From: Citricoccus alkalitolerans
GTDB taxonomy: Bacteria > Actinomycetota > Actinomycetes > Actinomycetales > Micrococcaceae
Direction of reading: 5' to 3'
NCBI RefSeq assembly: GCF_039528175.1
Contig: NZ_BAAALH010000002.1
Coordinates: forward strand, 620,001-684,000
DNA: 64,000 nucleotides
Positions 35,382 through 43,578 of the stretch are shown here, piece by piece (within the stretch, counting starts at the first letter, position 1; the number at the start of each line of letters is the position of its first letter). Under the pieces are notes generated by a model that was not told the origin of the DNA, made no database searches, and saw nothing but the letters and a program-made list of their open reading frames with translations. The translations under genes and the position numbers were made by a program.

Positions 35382-36311
35382 TCAGCGGCGCTTGCCGCCC
35401 TTCGATCCGTGGGAGCCCTTCGAGCTTTTGGCCGCGCCCTTGGAGCTCTTGGAGCCTCTGGGCCCTTGGGCTCCCTTTCCACCTTTCGCGAACGCGCCAT
35501 TGCGGCCCGCGGTGGTGGCCTTGCCGCTGCGGGATGCACCGGTGGCCGCGGTGGAGGTCTGGAGGTGGTCATTCCGGGACGACCCGGGGCGGCGGCCCTT
35601 CGCGGCGCCGACGAAGTCCTGCACGAGCTGGGAGTCCACGGCCTTCAACCAGGCCAGGCCCACGCCCCACCCGGGGTGTGCGTCCGACGCCTCCGCGGCG
35701 TCACCTCGACGTTCGAGCGGCAGCACCAGGACATCCTTGCGGCCGAACATGCGGGCCACCGAGGCGGGCAGGACTACGTGGCCTGCGCCCGTGGCCACGA
35801 TCTCCACGGCCATCCGCTCGCCTGCACCCGGGACCTCCGGGGCGTCCAGGGGGTCGGCTGGCGGCTCGGGGGCGAAGCTCGCCGGGTCCATCCGCTCGGA
35901 TGAATCCAGCTCGGAGCACGGCACGGGGCCGTCGGCGGCGGCATCCCACGCTGCCAGCAGGTGGTCCTGGCCCACACAGACCACCGGGTCCTCCTCGTAG
36001 AAGCGGACCACGTGCACATCGGCGGGATCCACGCCGCTGGCGACGAGGAGTGCCTCGGGGGTGGAGTCGAGCCGCCAGCGCAGGTAGCCGAGCTGCGGGA
36101 GCCCGCGCGGAGCCGAGCCGTCCGGGCCGGGGGCGAGGAACGCGACTTGCGCGCCGACGTCGTGGTTCACCAGGTGGACCCGGCGCTCTCGAGAAGTGAA
36201 GCGGTCCACCCACTTGGAGGGCGAGGCGCCGGGGATGGTGGAGAGGAACAGTGTCTCCGGGACGAACTCGTCTGCTGGCGACGGCCCGGAGGGGGGCGGA
36301 GACGGGGGCAC
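35382..36311 (-). CDS. Lone LysR-type substrate-binding domain protein with basic Gly/Ser/Lys tail
   Basis: 309 residues. From ETLFLSTIPGASPSKWVDRF onward it resembles the effector-binding (type 2 periplasmic) domain of LysR regulators, with VHLVNHD, ALLVASGV and ATGAGHVVLPASVARM; there is no N-terminal HTH. The last about 80 residues form a low-complexity Lys/Ser/Gly tail made of repeated SKG/GSKG units, which suggests nucleic-acid binding. The gene starts with GTG six bases after the dienelactone hydrolase stop. Function unknown; a tail replacing the HTH as DNA contact is speculation. Confidence 0.65.
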   Translation of the reverse strand: MPPSPPPSGPSPADEFVPETLFLSTIPGASPSKWVDRFTSRERRVHLVNHDVGAQVAFLAPGPDGSAPRGLPQLGYLRWRLDSTPEALLVASGVDPADVHVVRFYEEDPVVCVGQDHLLAAWDAAADGPVPCSELDSSERMDPASFAPEPPADPLDAPEVPGAGERMAVEIVATGAGHVVLPASVARMFGRKDVLVLPLERRGDAAEASDAHPGWGVGLAWLKAVDSQLVQDFVGAAKGRRPGSSRNDHLQTSTAATGASRSGKATTAGRNGAFAKGGKGAQGPRGSKSSKGAAKSSKGSHGSKGGKRR

Positions 36312-36317
36312 CGGTGG

Positions 36318-37040
36318 TTACTCGACCTTGTCCTTCAGGAATCGCACGGTGCGGGACCAGGCGAGCTCGGCCTCCTCGGGGCGGTAGTTGCCCTGCGGGT
36401 TCTCGTCATTGTGGAAGGCGTGCGGGGCATCGTAGAAGAAGTACTCGACCTCGGCTCCGGACTCCTCGCGGATCTGCTGCTCCTGGGCGCGGGCGTCCTG
36501 GGGCGGGAACATGGAATCCTGCTCGGCGTAGTGGCCCTGAATGGCGGCCTTCACCCCGGCGTAGGCCTGCGGGACGGCCTGGCCGACGCCATAGAACGGA
36601 ACCGCGGCGGAGACCTTCGCACCCTGGTCAGCGGCCAGGGCGAGCACGAACCCGCCACCCATGCAGAACCCGACGGTACCGACCGTCTTCGAGGTGACCG
36701 AGTCCAGGGACAGCAGGTAGTCGACGGCCCCGGCCAGCTGGCGCGCCCCCTCCTCGGCGGGAAGGTTCTGCATCATCTCGCCGGCTTCCTCGCCATCGTG
36801 GGCGACCCAACCGCCGAACAGGTCCGGGGCCAGGGCGGTGAAGCCCTCCGCCGCCAACCGGTCGCAGACATCCCGCATGTGGTCCGTGAGCCCCCACCAT
36901 TCCTGGATGACGATGACGCCAGGACCGGACCCGGATTCGGGGGTGGCCAGGTAGCCGTGACCCCGACCGTCGCCGCCTTCGCTCCCCTCCTTTTCCGGCA
37001 AGGCAAAGGTGGTGTTCTGGTGCGGGGTCTTTTCGGCCAC
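36318..37040 (-). CDS. Dienelactone hydrolase family protein
   Basis: 240 residues. Alpha/beta hydrolase with the family triad: Cys in VGFCMGGGFVLALA (GFCMGG), Asp in YAEQDSMFPP and His in APHAFHND; WWGLTDHMRDVCDRLA (core EWWGLTDHMRD) is the substrate-side motif. Whether it acts on dienelactone is unknown, since no chlorocatechol genes are nearby. The GTG start at 37040 has a strong AAGGAGG 5 bases upstream. Divergent from the aquaporin. Confidence 0.9.
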   Translation of the reverse strand: MAEKTPHQNTTFALPEKEGSEGGDGRGHGYLATPESGSGPGVIVIQEWWGLTDHMRDVCDRLAAEGFTALAPDLFGGWVAHDGEEAGEMMQNLPAEEGARQLAGAVDYLLSLDSVTSKTVGTVGFCMGGGFVLALAADQGAKVSAAVPFYGVGQAVPQAYAGVKAAIQGHYAEQDSMFPPQDARAQEQQIREESGAEVEYFFYDAPHAFHNDENPQGNYRPEEAELAWSRTVRFLKDKVE

Positions 37041-37210
37041 TGGTCCTCCTTGGATCCGCGGGTGAAGCTGGTGGTGAGCGTCACGGCCAGTCTAGGGGTG
37101 TTCTCGAAGGCGACAAGTGTTGATACTGGGTTTTTAAGCGACCGCCCGTGTTGCCCGTCCACCAGGAGGGCCGGTGACGGTCTGCCGTCACAGCACTGGA
37201 GGATCGCACC

Positions 37211-37996
37211 ATGTCTGTCCCGTACAAGCCCAGCACCACAGCCCGCTTGGTGGCCGAGTTCCTCGGCACCTTCGTCCTCGTCTTCGGCGGTTGCGGCACC
37301 GCCGTCTTCGCAGCCCAGGTCATGGACGATGCGGCCGGCGTCAACATGGGCGTCGGCTTCCTCGGGGTCGCCTTCGCCTTCGGCCTGACCGTGGTCGTCA
37401 TGGCCTACGCGGTGGGACACATCTCCGGTGGCCACTTCAACCCCGCTGTCACGCTGGGCACCGCACTGGCGGGCCGGACCAAATGGTCCGACGTCGGCCC
37501 CTACATGCTCATCCAGGTCCTGGGCGCCACGGTGGCCGGCGGTGTCCTGCTGGCGATCGCCTCCGGAAAGGCCGGATTCGACGCCCAGGAGTCCGGATTC
37601 GCCACCAACGGCTACGGCGAGCGCTCACCGGACGGCTACTCGATGCTGTCCGTGCTGCTGATCGAGATCGTCCTGACCGCCGTGTTCCTCTATGTCATCC
37701 TCGGCGTCACGGACCGCCGCGCCCCGGCCGGCTTCGGCCCTTTGGCCATTGGCCTGTCCCTGACCCTGATCCACCTCATCTCCATCCCCGTGTCCAACAC
37801 CTCCGTGAACCCGGCCCGCTCCCTCGGCGTGGCCTGGTTCGCCGGCGGTGAGGCGCTGGGACAGGTCTGGCTGTTCATCCTGGCCCCGCTCGTGGGAGCC
37901 GCGATCGCCGGGTTGACCTACAACCTGCTCTTCCCGGACCGCGGATCCGTCAATGCCGACATCGCCGGGCAGGAAGCCAACGACGACACGGCCTGA
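37211..37996 (+). CDS. aqpZ: Aquaporin Z-type water channel
   Basis: 261 residues, six membrane helices. The two NPA half-helices are present: SGGHFNPAVT and TSVNPARS; the start EFLGTFVLVFGGCGTAVFA is that of AqpZ. A His in LIHLISIPV, and the Arg after the second NPA, fit the narrow aromatic/Arg filter of water-selective members, not glycerol facilitators. ATG 37211 with GGAGG 8 bases upstream. The C-terminus has about 15 acidic residues beyond the last helix. Confidence 0.93.
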   Translation: MSVPYKPSTTARLVAEFLGTFVLVFGGCGTAVFAAQVMDDAAGVNMGVGFLGVAFAFGLTVVVMAYAVGHISGGHFNPAVTLGTALAGRTKWSDVGPYMLIQVLGATVAGGVLLAIASGKAGFDAQESGFATNGYGERSPDGYSMLSVLLIEIVLTAVFLYVILGVTDRRAPAGFGPLAIGLSLTLIHLISIPVSNTSVNPARSLGVAWFAGGEALGQVWLFILAPLVGAAIAGLTYNLLFPDRGSVNADIAGQEANDDTA

Positions 37997-38035
37997 TCCG
38001 CTCTCGGCCCCGCCAGGTCACATCCTGATGTCCGA

Positions 38036-38078
38036 AGCGCCCCGTCGTCCCGGTTGATCTCCAGGACAACGGGGCGCT
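38036..38078. terminator. Bidirectional hairpin between aqpZ and the YceI gene
   Basis: AGCGCCCCGTCGTCC (38036-38050) pairs with GGACAACGGGGCGCT (38064-38078) with one mismatch. It stands in the 117-base space between two convergent genes, 40 bases after the aqpZ stop and 36 bases from the YceI stop. No U-run. Confidence 0.55.
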
Positions 38079-38113
38079 CTGACCTGCGGCTGCAGGCGGG
38101 GGCGTGCTCAGGC

Positions 38114-38683
38114 TCAGACCTGGGCGCCCTCTTCGGCCGGCAGGACGAAGGAGGCGTCGATCTGGATCTTGACGGCGTCGGAGACGAGCACGCCACCGGC
38201 CGCGGCCTGCAGCGGCGCGTTCCAGGTGATGCCGAAGTCCTTGCGCGAGATCTCACCGGAGGCCTCGAAACCGGCGCGGGTCATCCCGAAGGCGTCGACA
38301 GTCTGGCCGCCGAACTCCGCCTTGAGCTGGACCGGGTTGGTGACGCCCTTGATGGTCAGGTCGCCCACGAGGGTGAACTCCTGCGGGTCGTTGCCGTTGG
38401 CACGGACCTCGGTGGAGACGAAGGTCATGTTCGGGTGGGACTCGGTCTCGAAGAAGTCGGCGGCCTTGATGTGGGCATCGCGGTCCGGCTGGCCGGTGTC
38501 GACCGAGTTGGCGTCGATGGTGATGTCCACGTTGGAGGCGGTGGCGTCATCGGCCACGACCAGCGATCCCTCGACGGCGTTGAAGGTGCCGCGGACCTTG
38601 GAGATGCCAGCGTGGCGGACCGTGAAGTCCACATCGGTGTGGGTGGCGTCCAGGTTCCAGGTTCCGGGGGTCAATGCGGTCAT
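38114..38683 (-). CDS. YceI family protein (polyisoprenoid-binding fold)
   Basis: 189 residues. Lipocalin-like domain: TWNLDATHTDVDFTVRHAGISKVRGTF (core DATHTDVDFTVRH), DADFFETESHPNMTF-type motif as AADFFETESHPNMTFVS, GDLTIKGVTNPV and RKDFGITWN. There is no signal peptide, so it is a cytoplasmic member. Homologues bind long isoprenoid lipids; the ligand is unknown here. ATG 38683 with AAGGAGA 8 bases upstream fixes the start. A perfect 12-base palindrome upstream may control it. Confidence 0.92.
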   Translation of the reverse strand: MTALTPGTWNLDATHTDVDFTVRHAGISKVRGTFNAVEGSLVVADDATASNVDITIDANSVDTGQPDRDAHIKAADFFETESHPNMTFVSTEVRANGNDPQEFTLVGDLTIKGVTNPVQLKAEFGGQTVDAFGMTRAGFEASGEISRKDFGITWNAPLQAAAGGVLVSDAVKIQIDASFVLPAEEGAQV

Positions 38684-38749
38684 GAGAAGTCTCCTTGCGT
38701 TGAAAGCGGTGGCGTCCGGACCGCAGCCCGTCCGTTCCACCCATATTGG

Positions 38750-38761
38750 TTGAACGTTCAA
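38750..38761. promoter_or_regulatory. Palindromic operator candidate, TTGAACGTTCAA
   Basis: A perfect 12-base palindrome 67 bases upstream of the YceI start, in the only large non-coding stretch nearby. Its TTGAA half-site is a common form for MarR-type repressor sites, which frequently control YceI genes in Actinobacteria. The regulator is not in the window. Confidence 0.5.
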
Positions 38762-39067
38762 GAGAACCATGGTGGATCCGATACTATTCCCCGCCCCGGC
38801 ATGAACTTCGGATGAACTGATCGAGGCGCCCCCGCGGACGGCGGCCGACGGCGGCCGTTCCGCCTCGCGGGTAACCGGGCCTTCCGCGCGTTCTGCCGAG
38901 CGAATCCTCAGACACCCAGGCGCCTCAACCGCTCCTGGGTGCCGGTCGTTTGGATAGGCTCAAGACAGCCCTTCGGCCGATACGGCAGACAAGCCCGGTG
39001 CCCGCCTGGGCACTGTGAGTACGTCTCGCCGTGATCGGCCCCTCGACAACCTGCATTGGGAGTACTT
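38762..39067. other. Non-coding stretch between YceI and the SQD1-like gene
   Basis: Contains a weak hairpin (CACCCAGG 38913-38920 with CCTGGGTG 38934-38941) and a short GTGCCC/GGGCAC stem near 39000. I see no supported gene and no convincing -35/-10 pair. It must hold the promoters of the two divergent genes. Confidence 0.5.
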
Positions 39068-40366
39068 GTGAAGATTGCGATCCTCGGCGGCGACGGCTTC
39101 TGCGGCTGGCCCGCATCCCTGCACCTCTCGGACCAGGGCCACGAGGTCATCATCGTGGACAACTTCTCCCGGCGCGTGATCGACGAAGAACTCGAGGCCG
39201 AGTCCCTGACCCCCATCCGGTCCCTCTCCGAACGACGCGCAGCCTGGCGGGAGGTCTCCGGCCGTCAGATCGGCTTCGCCTTCATCGATGTGGCCCAGGA
39301 CTACGAGGGACTGCTGGAGCTCTTCCGCACCGAGCGTCCGGACGCCGTCGTCCACTTCGCCGAGCAACGCGCCGCGCCGTACTCCATGAAGTCCTCGAAG
39401 AACAAGCGCTACACCGTGGACAACAACGTCAACGCCACGCACCACGTGCTGAACGCGATCGTCGAGTCCGGCGTGGACATCCACCTGGTCCACCTCGGCA
39501 CCATGGGCGTCTACGGCTACGGCACGGCCGGCATGAAGATCCCCGAGGGCTACTTGGACATTGAGGTCACCGCGGACGGCGACGCGAACGATGACACTCA
39601 TGGCGCTGCGAACGGCCTGTCCGATCAGCCGGCCGCACCGCGGCGCATCGGACAGCAGATCCTGTATCCGAGCAATCCGGGCTCGATCTACCACCTGACC
39701 AAGGTCCTGGACCAGCACCTCTTCGCCTACTACGTGAAGAACGACTCGCTGCGGATCACCGACCTGCACCAGGGCATCATCTGGGGTACCCACACGGCCC
39801 AGACCCAGCTCGACGAGCGCCTGATCAACCGCTTCGACTATGACGGCGACTACGGCACCGTGCTGAACCGCTTCCTCATGCAGGCCGCCGTGGGCCATCC
39901 CCTCACGGTGCACGGCACGGGTGGCCAGACGCGTGCGTTCATCCATCTGCAGGACATGGTGCGTTGCGTGCAGATCGCCCTGGAGAACCCTCCGGCCGCG
40001 GGCGAGCGTGTCAAGATCTTCAACCAGATGACCGAGACCCACCGCGTGCGGGACCTGGCGGAGTTGATCGGCAGGATCACCGGCGCCGAGGTGGCCCTGG
40101 TGCCGAACCCGCGCAAGGAGTCGGCCGAGAATGACCTGCACGTCGTCAACGACACGTTCCTGGACCTCGGACTCCACCCGACCACCCTGTCCGAGGGGCT
40201 GCTGCTCGAGGTCGAGCAGATCGCCGAGAAGTACCGGGACCGCGCGGACCTGTCCAAGATCCCCGCCACCTCGCTCTGGACCGCCGACCAGCAAGCCGGC
40301 GTCCCGGCAGCGGCACCGGCCGGGCCGGCGTCGTCCTCGGTCCCGGACCTGGCCCCGGTGAAGTAG
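39068..40366 (+). CDS. sqdB: UDP-sulfoquinovose synthase-like NAD-dependent epimerase (SQD1/SqdB type)
   Basis: 432 residues. Extended SDR. The start MKIAILGGDGFCGWPASLHLS has the SQD1 form of the NAD motif (GGDGFCGWPxxLHLS, not GxxGxxG), followed by HFAEQRAAPYSMK, NNVNATHHVL, the SQD1-type catalytic segment HLGTMGVYGYG, SIYHLTKVLDQHLFAYY with the YxxxK, and ITDLHQGIIWGTHT. These are hallmarks of the enzyme that joins sulfite to UDP-glucose. A 25-residue Asp/Ala-rich insertion follows VTADGDAND. GTG 39068 has GGGAG 7 bases upstream. The next gene is a matching glycosyltransferase. Confidence 0.87.
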   Translation: MKIAILGGDGFCGWPASLHLSDQGHEVIIVDNFSRRVIDEELEAESLTPIRSLSERRAAWREVSGRQIGFAFIDVAQDYEGLLELFRTERPDAVVHFAEQRAAPYSMKSSKNKRYTVDNNVNATHHVLNAIVESGVDIHLVHLGTMGVYGYGTAGMKIPEGYLDIEVTADGDANDDTHGAANGLSDQPAAPRRIGQQILYPSNPGSIYHLTKVLDQHLFAYYVKNDSLRITDLHQGIIWGTHTAQTQLDERLINRFDYDGDYGTVLNRFLMQAAVGHPLTVHGTGGQTRAFIHLQDMVRCVQIALENPPAAGERVKIFNQMTETHRVRDLAELIGRITGAEVALVPNPRKESAENDLHVVNDTFLDLGLHPTTLSEGLLLEVEQIAEKYRDRADLSKIPATSLWTADQQAGVPAAAPAGPASSSVPDLAPVK

Positions 40367-40384
40367 CGGGAGCGGGTCCCGCAC

Positions 40385-41590
40385 ATGCGCATCGCGATGT
40401 TCACCGAGGTTTTCCTGCCGAAAATCGACGGCGTGGTGACCCGGGTGGTGCGCACCCTGGAACAGCTGGAGGAGATGGGGCACGAGGTCCTGCTCTTCGC
40501 GCCCGGCGATACGCCGTCGGAGTATGCCGGGCACGAGGTGGTGAGGGTGCGGAGCTTCTCCCTGCGCTTCCTGTACCCGGAGTTGAAGGTGGGAGTACCG
40601 ACGTCGGCCATCGCCCGGCGGGTGGAGGCCTTCCGCCCGCACGTGGTGCACACGGTCAACCCGATCTGGCTGTCCGCCTACGGCGTGCTCTCGGCCGGGC
40701 GGCGGGACCTGCCCCAGCTGGCGAGCTTCCACACGGACGTGCCGAAGTACACGGAATCACTGCGCGTGGGTTGGGCCCGACACCCGCTCGAGTCCTGGAT
40801 CCAGTTCCTCCACAACAAGGCCGAGGTGAACCTGTGCACCTCCGGGCCCATGGTGGAACGTGCCCGTGAGGTCGGCATCCAGCGGGTGGACCTGTGGCCG
40901 AAGGCCGTGGACACGGTCGGCTACCACCCCACCAAGGCCACCGAGCAGATGCGGGCGAAGCTGACCGCAGGCCATCCCGAGGCCCCACTGGTGGTCTATG
41001 TGGGGCGCATGAGCCGGGAGAAGGACCTGGATCAGCTGGTCGAGCCGATGCGCCGTGTCCGCGAGCGGATTCCCGGTGCGCGGCTGGCGATGGTCGGCTC
41101 CGGCCCATACCGAGAGGACCTGGAGCGGATGTTCGACCCGGCGTACACCGTTTTCACGGGTTATCTGTCCGGCGCGGATCTCGCCTCCGCCTATGCCAGC
41201 GCGGACGCCTTCGCCTTCCCTTCCACCACGGAGACCCTGGGCCTGGTGGCCCTGGAGTCCATGGCCTCCGGGGTGCCCGTGGTCGGAGTCCGCGCCGGTG
41301 GCATCCCCTTCGTGGTCGACGACGGCCGCACCGGCTTCCTGGTCGACCCCGGCGATGTGGACGGCTGGGTGGACCACCTGGTGCGCCTCCTCGGACACTG
41401 CGGGCTCCGGGCCGCGATGGGCGAGGCGGCCCGCGCCGAGGCCGAGCGGCATTCGTGGCGTGCCGCCACCGAGGCCCTCGTGGGCTTCTACGAGCGGGCA
41501 ATCGAGACGCACTGGGGCAGCACCCACCGGGAACTCAACGGCCCCCTCCTGGACCGCTTCGCCAAGCCGATGCCCCGGGCGCTGGACTGA
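40385..41590 (+). CDS. SQD2/SqdX-like glycosyltransferase (GT4), probable sulfoquinovosyltransferase
   Basis: 401 residues. GT-B fold, family GT4: N-terminal FTEVFLPKIDGVVTRVVRTL; SFHTDVPKYTE; LWPKAVDTVGYHP; VYVGRMSREKDLDQL; GYLSGADLASAYASADAFAFPSTTETLGLV (core PSTTETLGLVALE) with the nucleotide-binding Glu; GVPVVGVRAGGIP; SWRAATEAL. The stretch from the VGR motif to the end follows plant SQD2 more closely than mannosyltransferases such as MgtA, as I recall them. It starts 18 bases after the SQD1-like gene. Predicted to transfer sulfoquinovose to diacylglycerol at the membrane; MgtA-like mannosyltransferase is the main alternative. Confidence 0.75.
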   Translation: MRIAMFTEVFLPKIDGVVTRVVRTLEQLEEMGHEVLLFAPGDTPSEYAGHEVVRVRSFSLRFLYPELKVGVPTSAIARRVEAFRPHVVHTVNPIWLSAYGVLSAGRRDLPQLASFHTDVPKYTESLRVGWARHPLESWIQFLHNKAEVNLCTSGPMVERAREVGIQRVDLWPKAVDTVGYHPTKATEQMRAKLTAGHPEAPLVVYVGRMSREKDLDQLVEPMRRVRERIPGARLAMVGSGPYREDLERMFDPAYTVFTGYLSGADLASAYASADAFAFPSTTETLGLVALESMASGVPVVGVRAGGIPFVVDDGRTGFLVDPGDVDGWVDHLVRLLGHCGLRAAMGEAARAEAERHSWRAATEALVGFYERAIETHWGSTHRELNGPLLDRFAKPMPRALD

Positions 41591-41614
41591 GGAACCTCGC
41601 TCGCCGCCAGCTAT

Positions 41615-41665
41615 AGCGATCCTGCCGGGCCACGGCGATTATCACTGTGGCCCGGCGGGATCGCT
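41615..41665. terminator. Long hairpin after the glycosyltransferase
   Basis: Arms 41615-41633 and 41647-41665 pair over 19 positions with one G-T wobble; the loop has 13 bases. It starts 25 bases after the stop codon. No U-run; it may be a terminator or an intergenic palindromic element. Confidence 0.5.
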
Positions 41666-41727
41666 GTGTATGCCGATAGCACCGCAACCCTGAGCGGGCC
41701 GCTGACCAACAGAGGCCCCGGGGACGA

Positions 41728-41760
41728 CGAAGGCCCCGGATCCATGATCCGGGGCCTTCG
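41728..41760 (-). terminator. Terminator hairpin after tRNA-Leu
   Basis: A perfect 15-base stem (41728-41742 with 41746-41760, loop CAT) 16 bases beyond the 3' end of the minus-strand tRNA-Leu. Best read as its terminator, possibly working on plus-strand transcripts too. Confidence 0.65.
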
Positions 41761-41776
41761 CTGTACTTGACTCGCG

Positions 41777-41860
41777 TGCGCGAGGGGGGACTTGAACCCC
41801 CACGTCCTTTCGAACACTGGCACCTGAAGCCAGCGCGTCTGCCAATTCCGCCACTCGCGC
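41777..41860 (-). tRNA. tRNA-Leu (anticodon CAG)
   Basis: 84 bases on the minus strand. The acceptor arms GCGCGAG/CTCGCGC pair over 7 bases with discriminator A; the anticodon stem CTGGC/GCCAG encloses TTCAGGT, giving CAG; the variable arm is long (class II), and the T arm is GGGGGTTCAAGTCCCCC. No CCA is encoded. It reads CUG, the dominant leucine codon here. Confidence 0.95.
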
Positions 41861-42088
41861 GAGGTTTTGGTCTGTCTTCCCGGTCGAAAGGCCTGTATGG
41901 AATCCTTCGTACCGGTCAGAACAGCAGGATCTATCCTATCCCCACCCCCACGGATTCCCAAATCGAGGACAGACCGAGGACCAGTTGAGGGCCAACCGAG
42001 CGCCTGGAACCAGCCTGAAAGATCGCATTGAAACCGCATTGAGACCCGTCACCGGCCTGTTCCTCACAGTTTGCTCATTCGTGCCGCG

Positions 42089-42094
42089 TACTAT
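42089..42094 (+). promoter_or_regulatory. Possible -10 box (TACTAT) of the fhaA operon
   Basis: TACTAT lies 35 bases before the fhaA start, in a 268-base non-coding stretch after the tRNA. No clear -35 element at the right distance is visible, so this is tentative. Confidence 0.25.
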
Positions 42095-42128
42095 CGACAC
42101 AGACATCTGCGGAAAGGAGCACCCCCGC

Positions 42129-43037
42129 GTGGGTCTTCTGGATAACCTCGAGCGCGGCCTGGAGAAGGCTGTGCAGTCAGCCTTCTCGGCCGGCGGCTCC
42201 CGAGCAGTCAAGCCGGTCGAGATCGCCAACGCCCTGAGACTGACCATGGACGATGAGGCCATGGTCCTCTCCGAGGGCCGCACTTTCGTGCCCAACGTCT
42301 TCATCATCCGGTTCTCCTCCCCGGACTTCGAACTGGCCCGCAAATGGGGCTCTGCCCTGGCGGAGGAGCTCTGTGACGAGGCCATCCGGCACGCCCGGGA
42401 CCAGGGTTACACCCTGCACGGCCCGGTCCGCGTCACCTTCGTGGAGGAGGCGTCGCTGCGCGCCGGCAAGCTGGACATCGAGTCCGCCTCGGACCGCTCC
42501 GGCGGTTCGGACCAGATGCACGACGCCGGCTCCTCGCCTTCCGGAACCGGCTCGGCCGCCGTCGTGTCCCAGGCTCCGGTGGACCGGAACGTTCCGGTGC
42601 CGCCCGTTGCCCCGGCACCCCGGCCCGCGCCCTCAGCGGCTGCGCAGGCGGAGGTCCCCGGGCGGACGCCGAGCCCGTCCCCCCAACGTCCGGCCCAGCC
42701 GTCCCGACCGGCCACCGCGCCGCTGCAACCCGTGCTCGAGATCGACGGCCGCAAGTACGGCATCAACGCCGACTCGGTCGTGCTCGGCCGTTCCGCCGAT
42801 GCGGACATCCTGGTGGAGGACACGGGTGTCTCCCGCCGCCACCTGGAGATCATTACCCGGGGCAGCACCGTCATGGCGGTGGACCTGGGCTCCACGAACG
42901 GCATCTACGTCAACGACCGTAAAGTGGACGGCTCCACCGTGCTGCGGCACGGTGACCGAATCACGATGGGACGTGTTGCCATGGTCTTCAGGATGCTGCC
43001 CGCGCGGGACACGCCGGGCCAGGGAGGAGCCTCATGA
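42129..43037 (+). CDS. fhaA: FHA domain protein FhaA (DUF3662 + FHA)
   Basis: 302 residues. N-terminal DUF3662 domain (GLLDNLERGLEKAV to about residue 125), a Pro/Ala-rich linker (about 135-210) and a C-terminal FHA domain with VVLGRSADADILVEDTGVSRRHLEI (core GVSRRHLEI) and DLGSTNGIYVND, which contain the phosphothreonine-binding residues. It is the adaptor that reads PknA/PknB phosphorylation and links it to wall synthesis. The GTG at 42129 has AAAGGAG 9 bases upstream. First gene of the fhaA-fhaB-pstP-rodA-pbpA-pknA-pknB operon; its stop overlaps fhaB by 4 bases. Confidence 0.93.
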   Translation: MGLLDNLERGLEKAVQSAFSAGGSRAVKPVEIANALRLTMDDEAMVLSEGRTFVPNVFIIRFSSPDFELARKWGSALAEELCDEAIRHARDQGYTLHGPVRVTFVEEASLRAGKLDIESASDRSGGSDQMHDAGSSPSGTGSAAVVSQAPVDRNVPVPPVAPAPRPAPSAAAQAEVPGRTPSPSPQRPAQPSRPATAPLQPVLEIDGRKYGINADSVVLGRSADADILVEDTGVSRRHLEIITRGSTVMAVDLGSTNGIYVNDRKVDGSTVLRHGDRITMGRVAMVFRMLPARDTPGQGGAS

Positions 43038-43573
43038 GTGAACTTGCCGTGGCCGCCCTGCGGCTGGGCCTGCTGCTGGTCATGTGGATCCTCATCATCT
43101 CGATCGTCTCCTCCCAGGGGCGGGACCTCATGGTCGGCGCCCGCAACAAGGTCCGTCCCCGCGGCAAGGGCACCGCGCCCGTCGCCGCCGGAGCTGCCGC
43201 CGGTACGGCCGGCGTTCCCGGTGGCGGTTCATCCGCATCGGGGGCCGGAGGCCAGAACACCGGCCAGCAACAGGCCCGGCCGCTGCCGACGCGGCTCCAG
43301 GTCACGGAGGGCCCGCTCCAGGGCTCCGTCGTGGAACTGCACGGAGCTCCTCTCCTGCTCGGGCGTGCCCAAGAGGCTGACCTGGTGCTGGACGACGACT
43401 ACGTCTCGGGCCGCCATGCCCGGCTGTTTCCGCAAGGTTCACGCTGGTTCCTCGAGGACCTCGGCTCGACCAACGGCACCTACGTGTCCGGATCCCAGCT
43501 GACCCGCACCGTGGCTGTGGACCCGGGCACCCCGATCCGGATCGGCAAGACCGTCCTGGAACTGAGGGCCTGA
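43034..43573 (+). CDS. fhaB: FHA domain membrane protein FhaB
   Basis: 179 residues. One N-terminal membrane helix (LGLLLVMWILIISIVSS), a Gly/Ala/Gln-rich linker, then an FHA domain with LLLGRAQEADLVLDDDYVSGRHARLF (core YVSGRHARL) and DLGSTNGTYVSG. Corresponds to M. tuberculosis Rv0019c (FhaB/FipA), a partner of cell division proteins. The ATG overlaps the fhaA stop (ATGA); pstP follows after 5 bases. Confidence 0.93.
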   Translation: MSELAVAALRLGLLLVMWILIISIVSSQGRDLMVGARNKVRPRGKGTAPVAAGAAAGTAGVPGGGSSASGAGGQNTGQQQARPLPTRLQVTEGPLQGSVVELHGAPLLLGRAQEADLVLDDDYVSGRHARLFPQGSRWFLEDLGSTNGTYVSGSQLTRTVAVDPGTPIRIGKTVLELRA

Positions 43574-43578
43574 CGCCG

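Noticed and set aside
41777..41860. tRNA-Leu as an integration site of a genomic island
   Set aside because: No direct repeat of its 3' end, integrase or compositional change was found on either side.
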